Shown here in pieces: positions 51,896 to 60,096 of a DNA stretch of 64,000 bases. The stretch is from NCBI GenBank assembly GCA_040905965.1, contig JBBDQP010000106.1, positions 8,285 to 72,284 on the forward strand, read 5' to 3'. Position 1 is the first letter of the stretch, and every line of letters begins with the position of its first letter. The DNA is from DATHWB01 sp040905965 (lineage in GTDB: Bacteria > Actinomycetota > Acidimicrobiia > Spongiisociales > ZC4RG35). The notes below the pieces were generated by a model. The model was not told the origin of the DNA. It was given only the letters and a program-made list of their open reading frames with translations, and made no database searches. The position numbers were made by a program, and so were the translations under genes.

Positions 51896-52660
51896 ATGGC
51901 TACCAAGAAAACCAGTTCCTCCGCGAAGTCGTCCACGACGGACTCGAAGCCGGCCAAGAAGGCGCCTGCCAAGAAGCCGCCGGCCAAGCAGGTGCCTGCC
52001 AAGAAGCCGCCTGCCAAGAAGGCGCCTGCCAAGAAGCCGCCGGCCAAGCAGGTGCCTGCCAAGAAGCCGCCTGCCAAGAAGGCGCCTGCCAAGAAGCCGC
52101 CGGCCAAGCAGGTGCCTGCCAAGAAGCCGCCTGCCAAGAAGGCGCCTGCCAAGAAGCCGACGTCCAAGTACTCGGTGGGGGACAAGGTCGTCCATCCCCA
52201 GCACGGGGCGGCGACGATCGCAAAGAAGATCAAGCAGGAGTTTGCCGGTGAGAAGAAGGACTATTTCGTCCTCGACATCGCCACAGAGCAACTCACCGTC
52301 AAGGTCCCCGTCGAGGCAATCGACGATCTCATCCGACCCATCATCTCCAAGGCCCAAGCGCGCAAGGTGCTGGCGGTCCTGAAGGAAGAGCCTCAGGAGG
52401 CCGGTTCCAACTGGTCCCGCTGGTACAAGGTGCTCACCGAGAAGATGTATTCAGGTGACATCTTCCAGGTCGCCGAAGTGGTCCGCGACCTCAACTACGC
52501 CCAGCAGACCAAGGGCATCTCACCGGCGCTGAAGCGGATGCTTTCCAAGGCGCGGGTCACCCTCACGTCGGAACTCGAGTTCTCGCTCGGCGTCGACGAA
52601 GAAGAGGCGGTCAAGAGGCTCGACCGGGCATTGCCGATCTTCGAAGTACCCGAAGACTGA
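51896..52660 (+). CDS. carD: CarD-family transcriptional regulator with Lys/Pro/Ala repeat tail
   Basis: 254 aa. Residues about 15-87 are tandem PAKKPPAKQVPAKKPPAKKA units, a histone-H1-like basic tail. The rest is CarD: KYSVGDKVVHPQHGAATIAK (Tudor-like RNAP-binding domain), then SNWSRWYKVLTEKMYSGDIF with the conserved Trp, VVRDLNYAQQTKGISPALKR and SELEFSLGVDEEEAVKRLD. CarD binds the RNAP beta subunit and stabilises open complexes at rRNA promoters. Most actinobacterial CarDs are about 160-190 aa with no such N-terminal tail. Confidence 0.92.
   Translation: MATKKTSSSAKSSTTDSKPAKKAPAKKPPAKQVPAKKPPAKKAPAKKPPAKQVPAKKPPAKKAPAKKPPAKQVPAKKPPAKKAPAKKPTSKYSVGDKVVHPQHGAATIAKKIKQEFAGEKKDYFVLDIATEQLTVKVPVEAIDDLIRPIISKAQARKVLAVLKEEPQEAGSNWSRWYKVLTEKMYSGDIFQVAEVVRDLNYAQQTKGISPALKRMLSKARVTLTSELEFSLGVDEEEAVKRLDRALPIFEVPED
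51961..52159 (+). repeat. perfect 60-bp tandem repeat inside carD
   Basis: 51961-52020, 52021-52080 and 52081-52140 are identical, and a fourth partial copy ends at 52159. Each unit splits into two diverged 30-bp halves. Exact identity indicates recent expansion or homogenisation. The real copy number may differ, because the unit is barely longer than the 55-bp overlap seen at the false gap. Confidence 0.95.
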
Positions 52661-52664
52661 GTCC

Positions 52665-53153
52665 GTGTTCGAGACCCGGGTCGGCATCGGATTCGACGTC
52701 CACCGGTTCGGCACGACGCCACCCGTTCTGATCGGCGGCGTCATCGTCGACACCGAACGCGGCCTCGATGCGACCTCCGACGGCGATGTGGCGTGCCACG
52801 CCGTGACCGACGCAGTGCTGGGGGCGGCGAATCTTGGGGACATGGGCATGCATTTCCCGTCTTCGGATACCCGCTGGCACGACGCCGACAGCATCGAGAT
52901 GCTTCGGGAAAGTGTGAGGATGGCTGCCGCCAGATCGGTGTCGATGGTCGCCGTCGATGTCACCGTCATCAGCCAGTCCGTCCGTATCGCACCGTTCCGG
53001 GACCAGATCAGGGCAGGAATCGCCGGCGCCCTCGGTGTGGACTCCGAGCGGGTGTCGGTGAAGGCCACCACCACCGATCACCTCGGGGCTTTGGGCCGTG
53101 ACGAAGGGATCGCGGCGATGGCGGTCGTCACCGCTCGGATCGACGAGGGCTGA
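52665..53153 (+). CDS. ispF: 2-C-methyl-D-erythritol 2,4-cyclodiphosphate synthase
   Basis: 162 aa from GTG 52665. The metal site is GIGFDVHRFG (Asp-x-His) with DGDVACHAVTDAVLGA. The C-terminal signature is KATTTDHLGALGRDEGIAAM. It acts in the MEP isoprenoid pathway and is a trimer in the family. It is 4 bp after carD. ispD, which often sits between carD and ispF, is not here. Confidence 0.96.
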   Translation: MFETRVGIGFDVHRFGTTPPVLIGGVIVDTERGLDATSDGDVACHAVTDAVLGAANLGDMGMHFPSSDTRWHDADSIEMLRESVRMAAARSVSMVAVDVTVISQSVRIAPFRDQIRAGIAGALGVDSERVSVKATTTDHLGALGRDEGIAAMAVVTARIDEG

Positions 53154-53193
53154 ATCGGCGTCTGGAGAGCCGCCTCCTAGCATCCGCTCCTTC

Positions 53194-54615
53194 ATGCAGC
53201 CCGTCACCGAAATCCAGGTCTACAACACGTTGGGACGCCGCCTCGAGGCTTTTCGACCGTTGGTCGACGGCCAGGTCGGCATGTACGTGTGCGGCCCGAC
53301 CGTCCAGTCGGACCCGCACCTGGGCCACGGCCGGTTCGCGGTCGCCTTCGACGTGATCGCCCGCTATCTGCGTTGGCGCGGCTTCGATGTGACCTACGTC
53401 CGCAACGTCACCGACGTCGAGGACAAGATCATCGCCGCCGCTGCCGAGACGGGGGAGTCGACCGACGAGTTGGCGGCGAGGGTGGCTGCCCGGTTCGCCG
53501 AGGCGTTCGAGCTCCTCGGTGTCGGGGCACCCGATCACGAGCCGCGAGCGACCGAACACATCACCGGGATGATCTCGATCATCGAACGCCTCATCGACCG
53601 CGGCCTGGCGTACGCCGAGGAGAACGGGGATGTGTACTACTCGGTACGGACCCTGGAGGGGTACGGCAAGCTGTCGGGGCGGAATCCGGACGACCTCCGC
53701 TCGGGCGCCAGGGTCGAGATCGACGAGTTCAAGCACGACCCTCTCGACTTCGCGTTGTGGAAGGCTGCCAAGCCGGGCGAACCTTTCTGGGATTCCCCGT
53801 GGGGCGCCGGTCGACCCGGGTGGCACATCGAGTGCTCGGCCATGTCATCTGAATTCCTGGGCGACTCTTTCGACATTCACGGCGGCGGCAACGACCTGAT
53901 CTTCCCGCACCACGAAAACGAGATCGCCCAGTCGGAGGGGGCCTCCGGTCAGCCGTTCGCCAAGTACTGGCTGCACAGCGGCATGCTGAACCTCGGCGGG
54001 GAGAAGATGTCGAAGTCCACCGGACACATCATCGGCCTGCACGAGGCGATCAGTCAGTTCGGCGGGACTGCGGTCCGACTCTTCTACCTGCGTGCCCATT
54101 ACCGCTCCCCGCTCGAGTTCTCAGAGGAGTTGCTGGGTGATGCGAGGTCCGCCCTCGACCGGATCGGCAGAGTGTTGGACCGGTCCGACGCCGGCGGCGT
54201 GCCCGATGCCGACGTGATGGCGCGGTTCGTGGAGAAGATGGACGACGACTTCGCCACCCCCGAGGCGATCTCGGTTCTCTTCGATGCGGTCAGGGATGCC
54301 AACCGGGGCCTCGATGCCGGTGACGACATCGCCGGTGTTGTCGCGGCCGTCCACGAAATCTCCGATCTCCTCGGCCTACGAGCGCCCACCACCGGTCTCG
54401 ACGACCTGGCGGGGGCAATCGAGGATCTGGCCGGTCGGATCGGGGTGGCGGGTGGCGACGATGCCGAAGGGACTCTGGATCTGCTCCTCGCCCGACGTGG
54501 CACCGCCCGTGCCGAGCGGGATTTCGCCACCTCCGATGCCATCCGCGACGGGCTGGCAGAGATCGGAATCGTCGTCGAGGACACCGCCGATGGCGCCCGC
54601 TGGAATCGGTCTTAG
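53194..54615 (+). CDS. cysS: cysteinyl-tRNA synthetase
   Basis: 473 aa from ATG 53194. MYVCGPTVQSDPHLGHGRFA contains the zinc Cys and the HxGH motif. GWHIECSAMSSEFLGDSFDI has the second zinc ligands, HGGGNDLIFPHHENEIAQSE follows, and KMSKS occurs in GGEKMSKSTGHII. The C-terminal DALR-like domain and RAERDFATSDAIRDGLAEIG are present. It charges tRNA-Cys. The end overlaps rlmB by 26 bp. Confidence 0.96.
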   Translation: MQPVTEIQVYNTLGRRLEAFRPLVDGQVGMYVCGPTVQSDPHLGHGRFAVAFDVIARYLRWRGFDVTYVRNVTDVEDKIIAAAAETGESTDELAARVAARFAEAFELLGVGAPDHEPRATEHITGMISIIERLIDRGLAYAEENGDVYYSVRTLEGYGKLSGRNPDDLRSGARVEIDEFKHDPLDFALWKAAKPGEPFWDSPWGAGRPGWHIECSAMSSEFLGDSFDIHGGGNDLIFPHHENEIAQSEGASGQPFAKYWLHSGMLNLGGEKMSKSTGHIIGLHEAISQFGGTAVRLFYLRAHYRSPLEFSEELLGDARSALDRIGRVLDRSDAGGVPDADVMARFVEKMDDDFATPEAISVLFDAVRDANRGLDAGDDIAGVVAAVHEISDLLGLRAPTTGLDDLAGAIEDLAGRIGVAGGDDAEGTLDLLLARRGTARAERDFATSDAIRDGLAEIGIVVEDTADGARWNRS

Positions 54616-55327
54616 CCTCGAAGGCGTCCACGCCGTCACCGCCGCCCTGCGGGCGGGTCGGGTGGAGGTGCTCACCGTGGAGCGGGGTCGAACCGAACGC
54701 GACGACATTGCGGGCTTGATCACCGAAGCCGAAGCCGCCGACGTCCAGGTTCGAACGGTGGACGACGTCCGAACAGTGTCCGAGACGACAGCCCCCCAAG
54801 GCGTAGTCGCAACCTGCCGGCCCCTGCGAACGTTCAGCCTCGAAGACCTCGTCGGTCAGGCGTCACCCGCCTCGTTGCTCATCGTCGACCACGTCGAGGA
54901 TCCGCACAACGTCGGTGCCATCGCCCGTTCGGCGGTGGCCGCCGGCGTCCCTCGAATGGCCGTTCCGGATCGGAGGACGGCAAGGATCGGGGCGGCGGCG
55001 TTCAAGGCGGCAGCCGGTGCCTTCGAGCATCTGTCTCTCTCGGTGATCGGGTCGGTCCCAGACGCGGTCCGGAAGTTGTCTTCGATGGGGGTATGGACGG
55101 TTGGTCTGGATGCCGAGGGCGATCAGTCGCTGTTCGGTTTGGGACTGTTCACCGAGCCGGTGGCGATCGTCGTCGGAGCCGAGACCGGCCTCGCCCACCT
55201 TGTACGGGAGCGGGTCGACGTGGTCGCTTCGATCCCGATGGCTGCGGAGTCCGAGAGCCTCAACGCCTCTGTGGCGGCAGCCCTGGCCTGCTTCGAACTG
55301 ATGCGGGTGCGAGCGGATAACTCCTGA
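54590..55327 (+). CDS. rlmB: 23S rRNA 2'-O-methyltransferase RlmB-like (SpoU/TrmH family)
   Basis: 245 aa from ATG 54590. SLEGVHAVTAALRAGRVEVL is the substrate-binding start. SPOUT motif 1 is IVDHVEDPHNVGAIARSAVA, motif 2 is IVVGAETGLAHLVRERVD and motif 3 is IPMAAESESLNASVAAALAC. It methylates a ribose in rRNA (G2251 in E. coli). cysS-rlmB is a standard actinobacterial pair. Confidence 0.94.
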   Translation: MAPAGIGLSLEGVHAVTAALRAGRVEVLTVERGRTERDDIAGLITEAEAADVQVRTVDDVRTVSETTAPQGVVATCRPLRTFSLEDLVGQASPASLLIVDHVEDPHNVGAIARSAVAAGVPRMAVPDRRTARIGAAAFKAAAGAFEHLSLSVIGSVPDAVRKLSSMGVWTVGLDAEGDQSLFGLGLFTEPVAIVVGAETGLAHLVRERVDVVASIPMAAESESLNASVAAALACFELMRVRADNS

Positions 55328-55356
55328 CCGGAGGACCGGTACCCTTCCGGTCGTTT

Positions 55357-55430
55357 GCTGGCGTAGCTCAGATGGCCAGAGCAGCTGACTTGTAATCAGC
55401 AGGTCGTGGGTTCGAGTCCCACCGCCAGCT
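55357..55430 (+). tRNA. tRNA-Thr(TGT)
   Basis: The acceptor arm GCTGGCG (55357-55363) pairs with CGCCAGC (55423-55429). The anticodon stem GCTGA/TCAGC encloses loop CTTGTAA with anticodon TGT. The T arm is GTGGG-TTCGAGT-CCCAC. CCA is not encoded (CCC follows). It reads ACA and neighbouring threonine codons, complementing tRNA-Thr(CGT) at 20.8 kb. Confidence 0.95.
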
Positions 55431-55446
55431 CCCAACCGCTTTTTAG

Positions 55447-55480
55447 CGGCGTAGCGCTACATTTTTGTAGCGAAACGCCG
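55447..55480 (+). terminator. long hairpin after tRNA-Thr
   Basis: CGGCGT-AG-CGCTACA-TTTT-TGTAGCG-AA-ACGCCG folds as a 13-bp stem with one small internal loop, 17 bp after the tRNA. It has no following T run, but a TTTTT precedes it. It matches the element at 32001-32037. Confidence 0.5.
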
Positions 55481-55531
55481 ACCAGAACGACACATCGGGC
55501 CGGTCCGGACGCTCCCTGGATTCTCGAGGGC

Positions 55532-55612
55532 TCAGCGCCCGCGTCTGTAGCCGAAGCCGCCGAATACGACCAGTAGCACGATGATCAGGATGATCCATTG
55601 GATGGTGCTCAT
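55532..55612 (-). CDS. 26-aa hydrophobic microprotein
   Basis: ATG 55612 with AAGGAAG upstream. MSTIQWIILIIVLLVVFGGF, then GYRRGR, forms one membrane helix and a basic end, like DUF3309-type microproteins. A good ribosome site and hydrophobic pattern support coding despite the length. Function unknown. Confidence 0.6.
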   Translation of the reverse strand: MSTIQWIILIIVLLVVFGGFGYRRGR

Positions 55613-55664
55613 GTCTTCCTTCTTTCCTGTTGCGTGTCGTCCCTGGGTTACCAAGACCGCCGTG

Positions 55665-55868
55665 TCAGCGGTCGATGACCGTGACGTCGCGGTCCTGGGT
55701 TCCGGCTGATGTGATGAGCGTCAGGACGACGCCGATCGCTCCGGCAACCATGAGGATCAATCCGATGGTGTTGAGGTTGAATCCTTCGCCTTCGACGCTG
55801 ACTCCCCAGTAGAGGACCGCGCCGAGTGCTGCCAGGACCAGGCTTCCAACGATTCCGCCGTTGCGCAT
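55665..55868 (-). CDS. small two-helix membrane protein (67 aa)
   Basis: 67 aa from ATG 55868 with GGGAG upstream; the frame is open to 55919 but this site decides the start. GGIVGSLVLAALGAVLYWGV and LNTIGLILMVAGAIGVVLTL are membrane helices joined by an acidic loop (SVEGEGFN). The pattern resembles DUF6458-type proteins. It is 52 bp upstream of the 26-aa gene on the same strand. Confidence 0.65.
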   Translation of the reverse strand: MRNGGIVGSLVLAALGAVLYWGVSVEGEGFNLNTIGLILMVAGAIGVVLTLITSAGTQDRDVTVIDR

Positions 55869-56089
55869 GTGTGCTCCCTTGTCGGTGATGCTGAGAGTCC
55901 GTGTGCCCACGACGGGCAACGCCTAAACACCGAAAAGGTCCAATTTTTGGGTCCAGATCGGCGCGACGAGAGGAACGATCCGAGTTGCGTGGCCAGTTGG
56001 TCGCCGGGCGTGCGTGCTCTCGGACGCGTGTCCGAGAGTGCGAAATCCCCTCGTAGACCGGGTCCGTCGATACCCTTCGGAACACGGAA

Positions 56090-56299
56090 ATGTTGACTCT
56101 CGCCGATCGCCGCATTCTCGACTTCGAGCGCGGGTGGTGGATGTATCCCTTCCCAAAGGAATGCACCATCTCCGATGTGCTCGGGTTCGACCCTGACCGG
56201 TATTACACGCGCCTGCGTGAGCTCGTCGACCTACCGGAGGCGGACCGCTACGACCCGTTGACCGTGAGGCGACTGCGAGCGTTGATCGGGAGCAGATGA
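56090..56299 (+). CDS. DUF3263 family protein
   Basis: 69 aa. LADRRILDFERGWWMYPFPK, then EVL-type RYYTRLRELVDLPEADRYDP and TVRRLRALI, match DUF3263, a small actinobacterial DNA-binding-like helix-turn-helix family. Its stop overlaps the next start (ATGA); DUF3263 next to a LytR-C protein is a common actinobacterial pair. Function unknown. Confidence 0.88.
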   Translation: MLTLADRRILDFERGWWMYPFPKECTISDVLGFDPDRYYTRLRELVDLPEADRYDPLTVRRLRALIGSR

Positions 56300-56862
56300 T
56301 GGACGGCCGGGGCAAGCACGTCGCTTCCGGATCCTCGGCATTCATCCGGGATCTCGTGGTGATGGCGGTGGGGATCGTGATTGTCGGCGTCCTCCTCTAC
56401 GGCGGCCTCTCGCTGCTCGCCGGTCTCGGGGCGGACGACCAGGATCCGGCCGCTACGACCGTGGCGAGCGAGACGACCGGTCCCTCCACCTCCGAGACGA
56501 CGATCGCCACCACCAACCCGACGACCACCGCGACGACAGCACCCGAGACCACCACGACGACAGCAGCGGCGGTTGCCCGTGATCCTTCAGGCGTGACGGT
56601 CATCGTTCTGAACGCAGCCAACCGCTCCGGTATCGCCGGCAGGCTCACGACGAGCCTCGACGAAGCGGGTTATCAGACGCTGCAGCCGGACAATTACGAG
56701 CCTCTGCTGGACCAGTCCCGCGTCTGGTACGTGGGTGATTTCGCTCCTGAAGCGGCCGAATTGCAGGCGGGATTCGTGCCCGATGCCGCCATCGAGCCGT
56801 ATGAGGGGCCTGACGTGGGCGCCGACATCGTCGTCGTTCTCGGGGCCAGCTTCGAAGGGTGA
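56296..56862 (+). CDS. membrane-anchored LytR C-terminal-domain protein
   Basis: 188 aa. One helix (VVMAVGIVIVGVLLYGGLSL), a long Thr/Ser-rich extracytoplasmic linker (TTTATTAPETTTTTAAA) and a LytR_C domain (VTVIVLNAANRSGIAGRLTT, then LDEAGYQTL and VVVLGASF). LytR_C domains are linked to cell-wall polymer attachment proteins; alone, they are of unknown role. It is coupled by overlaps on both sides. Confidence 0.82.
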   Translation: MMDGRGKHVASGSSAFIRDLVVMAVGIVIVGVLLYGGLSLLAGLGADDQDPAATTVASETTGPSTSETTIATTNPTTTATTAPETTTTTAAAVARDPSGVTVIVLNAANRSGIAGRLTTSLDEAGYQTLQPDNYEPLLDQSRVWYVGDFAPEAAELQAGFVPDAAIEPYEGPDVGADIVVVLGASFEG

Positions 56863-57707
56863 GCGTCGGCGGTCCGCCTGTGGGCCGCGGCCCGTGGCCG
56901 GTCGCTGCATGGGCGATGACCGGATTCACCTTGCTGGCACTCGCGGTGGGGATCGCCGGCAACGTCGTGTCGAGGACTGCAGTCCTCGATGCCCTTGCGC
57001 TGTGGCCGCTTGCCGCACTGGCTGTTCCCGCAGCTCTCATCGGGCGGAAGGGCGGGCGACATCGAGCCCTGGCCCCTCTCATACTGGTCAGCTGGATGCT
57101 GCTCACTGTCGGCCTGCATTTGGGCGGGTTCGAAGGCCTGCCCTCGACCGCGTCTGCCGTCACCGCCGATCTGAGCGGAACCGACACCGCCCGGCTCACC
57201 GTTTCTGTCGACGGCCTGGCGGTCGAGATCGGACGGGGGCCGTTCGAGGTGTCGCCGAGTCCGGTTGGCGGCTCGGGCGGGGTGCCGGTCGTCGAGCGGG
57301 TTTCCGGCACGGCGGCCACCGCACTCGTCGTCACAGACGACCCGGACCGCTCCCCGTGGTTCCGGTTCGGTGAGTATCGAATCACGCTCGACTCCGGGAT
57401 TGCCTGGGATCTGCGGATCCGGGTGGGCGATCTCGACGCGGACGTTTCGGAGGTCGACGTCGTGGGTGCCAGGTTCGAGGCGTCCACCGGTCGGGTCGTG
57501 CTCGGAGCCCCGTCGGCCCCGACGACGGTCGAGATCGATGGCGACATCGAGGTATCTGTGCCTGCAGGAGTGGCGGTGACCGTGGTCGGTGCGACAAGGG
57601 TGCCGTCAGACTGGACTGTCGACGGCGAGGTCGCCACGGCTCCCGTGGCTGGCGAAGGATGGACGATCCGAGTGGTGTCCGGGTCCGTTCGAATCGTCAG
57701 TCGCTGA
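56859..57707 (+). CDS. membrane protein with C-terminal toastrack-like beta domain
   Basis: 282 aa from GTG 56859 (GTGA overlap). Three or four N-terminal helices (AWAMTGFTLLALAVGIAGNV, LALWPLAALAVPAALIG, LAPLILVSWMLLTVGLHLG) precede a beta-rich half of alternating Val/Asp strands (LRIRVGDLDADVSEVDVVGA, VEIDGDIEVSVPAGVAVTV). This looks like the LiaF/YvqF or adhesin-like toastrack fold used in envelope-stress sensing. The assignment is by pattern only. Confidence 0.68.
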   Translation: MSVGGPPVGRGPWPVAAWAMTGFTLLALAVGIAGNVVSRTAVLDALALWPLAALAVPAALIGRKGGRHRALAPLILVSWMLLTVGLHLGGFEGLPSTASAVTADLSGTDTARLTVSVDGLAVEIGRGPFEVSPSPVGGSGGVPVVERVSGTAATALVVTDDPDRSPWFRFGEYRITLDSGIAWDLRIRVGDLDADVSEVDVVGARFEASTGRVVLGAPSAPTTVEIDGDIEVSVPAGVAVTVVGATRVPSDWTVDGEVATAPVAGEGWTIRVVSGSVRIVSR

Positions 57708-57721
57708 GTACCCTTGCCGAT

Positions 57722-58954
57722 GTGAGCGACGTACGTCCGACAGACCGCATGCGTCGAGCCGCCCTGACCGTCTGGACGGCCATCGGCTCATTCGTCATCC
57801 TCGGTGTGCTGGCCTGGTCCGCCAATCAGGTGCGCATCATCTGGCTTCCGCTCGTCTTCGCCGTCGGTCTTGTGATCATCCTCGATCCGATCGCCACCGC
57901 AATCGAGCGCGCCGGGATCCCTCGCGTTGTCGGGACGGTGTTTGCATTCGTCGTCTTCGCCGGCTTTCTCGTCGCCATCGGGTTCCTTGCCGTCCCCACG
58001 ATTCAGACCCAGGCGGCAGACTTCGGTCAACGGCTCCCGGTCCTCTACGACGAGACCATGGCGTTGCTCTCGGACACGTCCGACGACCTGGGTGTGGATC
58101 TGGGTCCGGTGTGGACCTCTGCCACGATCTCGGAGTGGATCGCCGACCCTGCCAACCAGGAGACCCTGCAGAATCTGGTGGGCGGATTCGGTTCCGGGGC
58201 GGGCAGGCTGATCCGAGGGGTGGCGGAGACGGTGGCGATCTTCGCTCTCGCGCCGGTGCTCGCCTTCTACCTGCTGCTGGATCTTCCGCGGACCAAGCGC
58301 CTCGCAGTGGAACTGGTTCCCCGCTCGGTTCGTCACGAGTTCCAGCACGTGTCCACCCGGGTCGCCACGGCAGTCGCCGCGTTCGTTCGGGGCCAGCTTC
58401 TGGTGGCCTTCATCGTGGGAGCCTTGTCGGCTGGAGTGCTGCTGCTCCTCGACCTTCCTTTCTGGTTGATCATCGGGATGGCTGCGGGCGTGCTGAACCT
58501 GGTGCCGTTCGTCGGCCCGTTCGTCGGGGGCCTGCTCGCCGTGGTGGTCGCACTGGTGGAAGGCGAACCGTCGAAGGCGTTGCTGGCGGTGGTGCTGTTC
58601 ACCGCCGTCCAGCAGGTCGACAACCACATCATCACTCCGATGGTCCAGCGCACCAGAGTGTTGCTGTCACCGCTGGTGATCGTGCTCGCTCTCATCGTCG
58701 GCGGTTCGGTGGCCGGTCTGCTCGGCGTCCTCGTTGCTGTTCCTCTGGTGGCGGTCATCCGGATCGTCGCGGGCCATCTGTGGAGGACGCGGATGCTGGG
58801 CGAGTCGTGGGAGGAGGCGCTCGACGCATCGATCGAAGTCACCGAGCGCCCCGACCGCATCCGGGTGCGACCCCGCAAGCTGCAGGATGAGCGCCTGTTC
58901 GACACGGCCGAATTGCGTCAGACGGATGCCGCGCCGGTCAAGACCGATTCCTGA
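57722..58954 (+). CDS. AI-2E family (PerM/TqsA-like) transporter
   Basis: 410 aa from GTG 57722. Eight helices in the family pattern: VRIIWLPLVFAVGLVIILDP, then the long periplasmic helix region, PVLAFYLLLDLPRTKRL, RGQLLVAFIVGALSAGVLLL, GVLNLVPFVGPFVGGLLAVV and QQVDNHIITPMVQRTRVLLS. These are conserved in the AI-2 exporter/PerM superfamily, some of which are Na+/H+ antiporters. The substrate is unknown. alaX-like follows 10 bp later. Confidence 0.92.
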   Translation: MSDVRPTDRMRRAALTVWTAIGSFVILGVLAWSANQVRIIWLPLVFAVGLVIILDPIATAIERAGIPRVVGTVFAFVVFAGFLVAIGFLAVPTIQTQAADFGQRLPVLYDETMALLSDTSDDLGVDLGPVWTSATISEWIADPANQETLQNLVGGFGSGAGRLIRGVAETVAIFALAPVLAFYLLLDLPRTKRLAVELVPRSVRHEFQHVSTRVATAVAAFVRGQLLVAFIVGALSAGVLLLLDLPFWLIIGMAAGVLNLVPFVGPFVGGLLAVVVALVEGEPSKALLAVVLFTAVQQVDNHIITPMVQRTRVLLSPLVIVLALIVGGSVAGLLGVLVAVPLVAVIRIVAGHLWRTRMLGESWEEALDASIEVTERPDRIRVRPRKLQDERLFDTAELRQTDAAPVKTDS

Positions 58955-58964
58955 GGAGGCTGTC

Positions 58965-59681
58965 GTGGAGATCGAAGAACTGGCTGGTCGTGACGCGTAT
59001 CTGACTACTGCCGAAGGCGACGTCGAGACGGTCACAGACCGCGGCATCGTCTTGTCCCGAACCGTCTTCTATGCCCGCGGTGGGGGACAGCCGGGCGATA
59101 CCGGCGTTCTCACCTGGGATGGTGGCCAGACCCGTATCGCCGACACGGTTCGCGTTGACGGAGTCGTTACGCACATCCCCGTCGAGGGCGATCCGCTGCC
59201 TGAGCCGGGAATGGGGGTGGAGGGTGTCATCGAGTGGGACCGCCGCTACCGCACGATGCGCACCCATACCGCGCTTCATGCCCTGTCCGGGGTGGTGTTC
59301 CGGGATTTCGGGGCGAAGGTGACGGGCGGGAACATGGAGCCGGGCGCGGCGAGGATGGACTTCGAACTCGACGGGATCTCCCAGGAGTTCGGTAAGCAGG
59401 TGGAGGACAAGCTCAACGCCGAACTGGTGAAGGGCTACCCGACCGAGATCGTCTATCTCGCCCGGGACATCGCCCTGCAGGATCCCGATCTCATCCGCAC
59501 CAAGGTCAATCTCATCCCCGAGTTCGTCTCCGAGATCCGGGTGGTGGACATCGTCGGACTTGATCGCCAGGCAGACGGGGGCACCCACGTCCGGTCGACC
59601 CTCGAGGTCGGTCAGGTGCGGGTGGTCAAGACCGAATCGAAGGGCAAGGCCAACAAACGCATGCGAATCGAGTTGACGTGA
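58965..59681 (+). CDS. alanyl-tRNA editing protein AlaX-like
   Basis: 238 aa from GTG 58965 with GAGGAGG upstream. LSRTVFYARGGGQPGDTGVL, the zinc-site HTALHALSGVVF (HxxxH), GAKVTGGNMEPGAARMDFEL and the C-terminal ADGGTHVRSTLEVG match AlaX and the AlaRS editing domain; the usual Cys before GGTHV is Asp. It hydrolyses mischarged Ser/Gly-tRNA-Ala in trans. The missing Cys ligand may alter zinc binding. Confidence 0.88.
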   Translation: MEIEELAGRDAYLTTAEGDVETVTDRGIVLSRTVFYARGGGQPGDTGVLTWDGGQTRIADTVRVDGVVTHIPVEGDPLPEPGMGVEGVIEWDRRYRTMRTHTALHALSGVVFRDFGAKVTGGNMEPGAARMDFELDGISQEFGKQVEDKLNAELVKGYPTEIVYLARDIALQDPDLIRTKVNLIPEFVSEIRVVDIVGLDRQADGGTHVRSTLEVGQVRVVKTESKGKANKRMRIELT

Positions 59682-59697
59682 TCGGTGCTGGCGCAGG

Positions 59698-60096
59698 TCA
59701 AGGTGCGATCAACCGCACGGTCGGGAAGTAGGTGCGGTATCCCCGCGAATCACGGGTGAGAAGGTCAAGTCCTTCTACCGCAGCGTGGGCGCCGATATAG
59801 AAGTCGGGTAAGGGTGTGGTCTTCGTTCCACCCCGACGGCGGTAGTCCGCAAACGCCCTCCCTGTCAGGAACCCGGCGGCGTAGGGGAGGGGCCGGCGCT
59901 GGTAGAGATCGGGGGGAAGGGCGGTGTCCAGTCTTTCGATCGAGTCGAATGCAAGGGATACCTCGGCGTAGATGATCGGGTTGATGCAGGCGACGTTCCG
60001 ATCTGCCGCGTGCGCCAGCGCCGAACTCGACCAGTCGTACCACTGCGGATCGTGGGTCGCGATGTCGAGAAACACGTTGGTGTCGACGAGGATCAC
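59698..60096 (-). CDS. vapC: VapC-type PIN-domain toxin
   Basis: 132 aa from GTG 60096, overlapping the antitoxin stop (GTGA). PIN acidic residues: ILVDTNVFLDIA (Asp), IIYAEVSLAF (Glu) and PLPDFYIGAHAAVEGLDLLT (Asp), then RDSRGYRTYFP. VapC toxins are Mg-dependent RNases, often cutting tRNA or rRNA. It converges on the AlaX-like gene, 16 bp away. Confidence 0.92.
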   Translation of the reverse strand: MILVDTNVFLDIATHDPQWYDWSSSALAHAADRNVACINPIIYAEVSLAFDSIERLDTALPPDLYQRRPLPYAAGFLTGRAFADYRRRGGTKTTPLPDFYIGAHAAVEGLDLLTRDSRGYRTYFPTVRLIAP

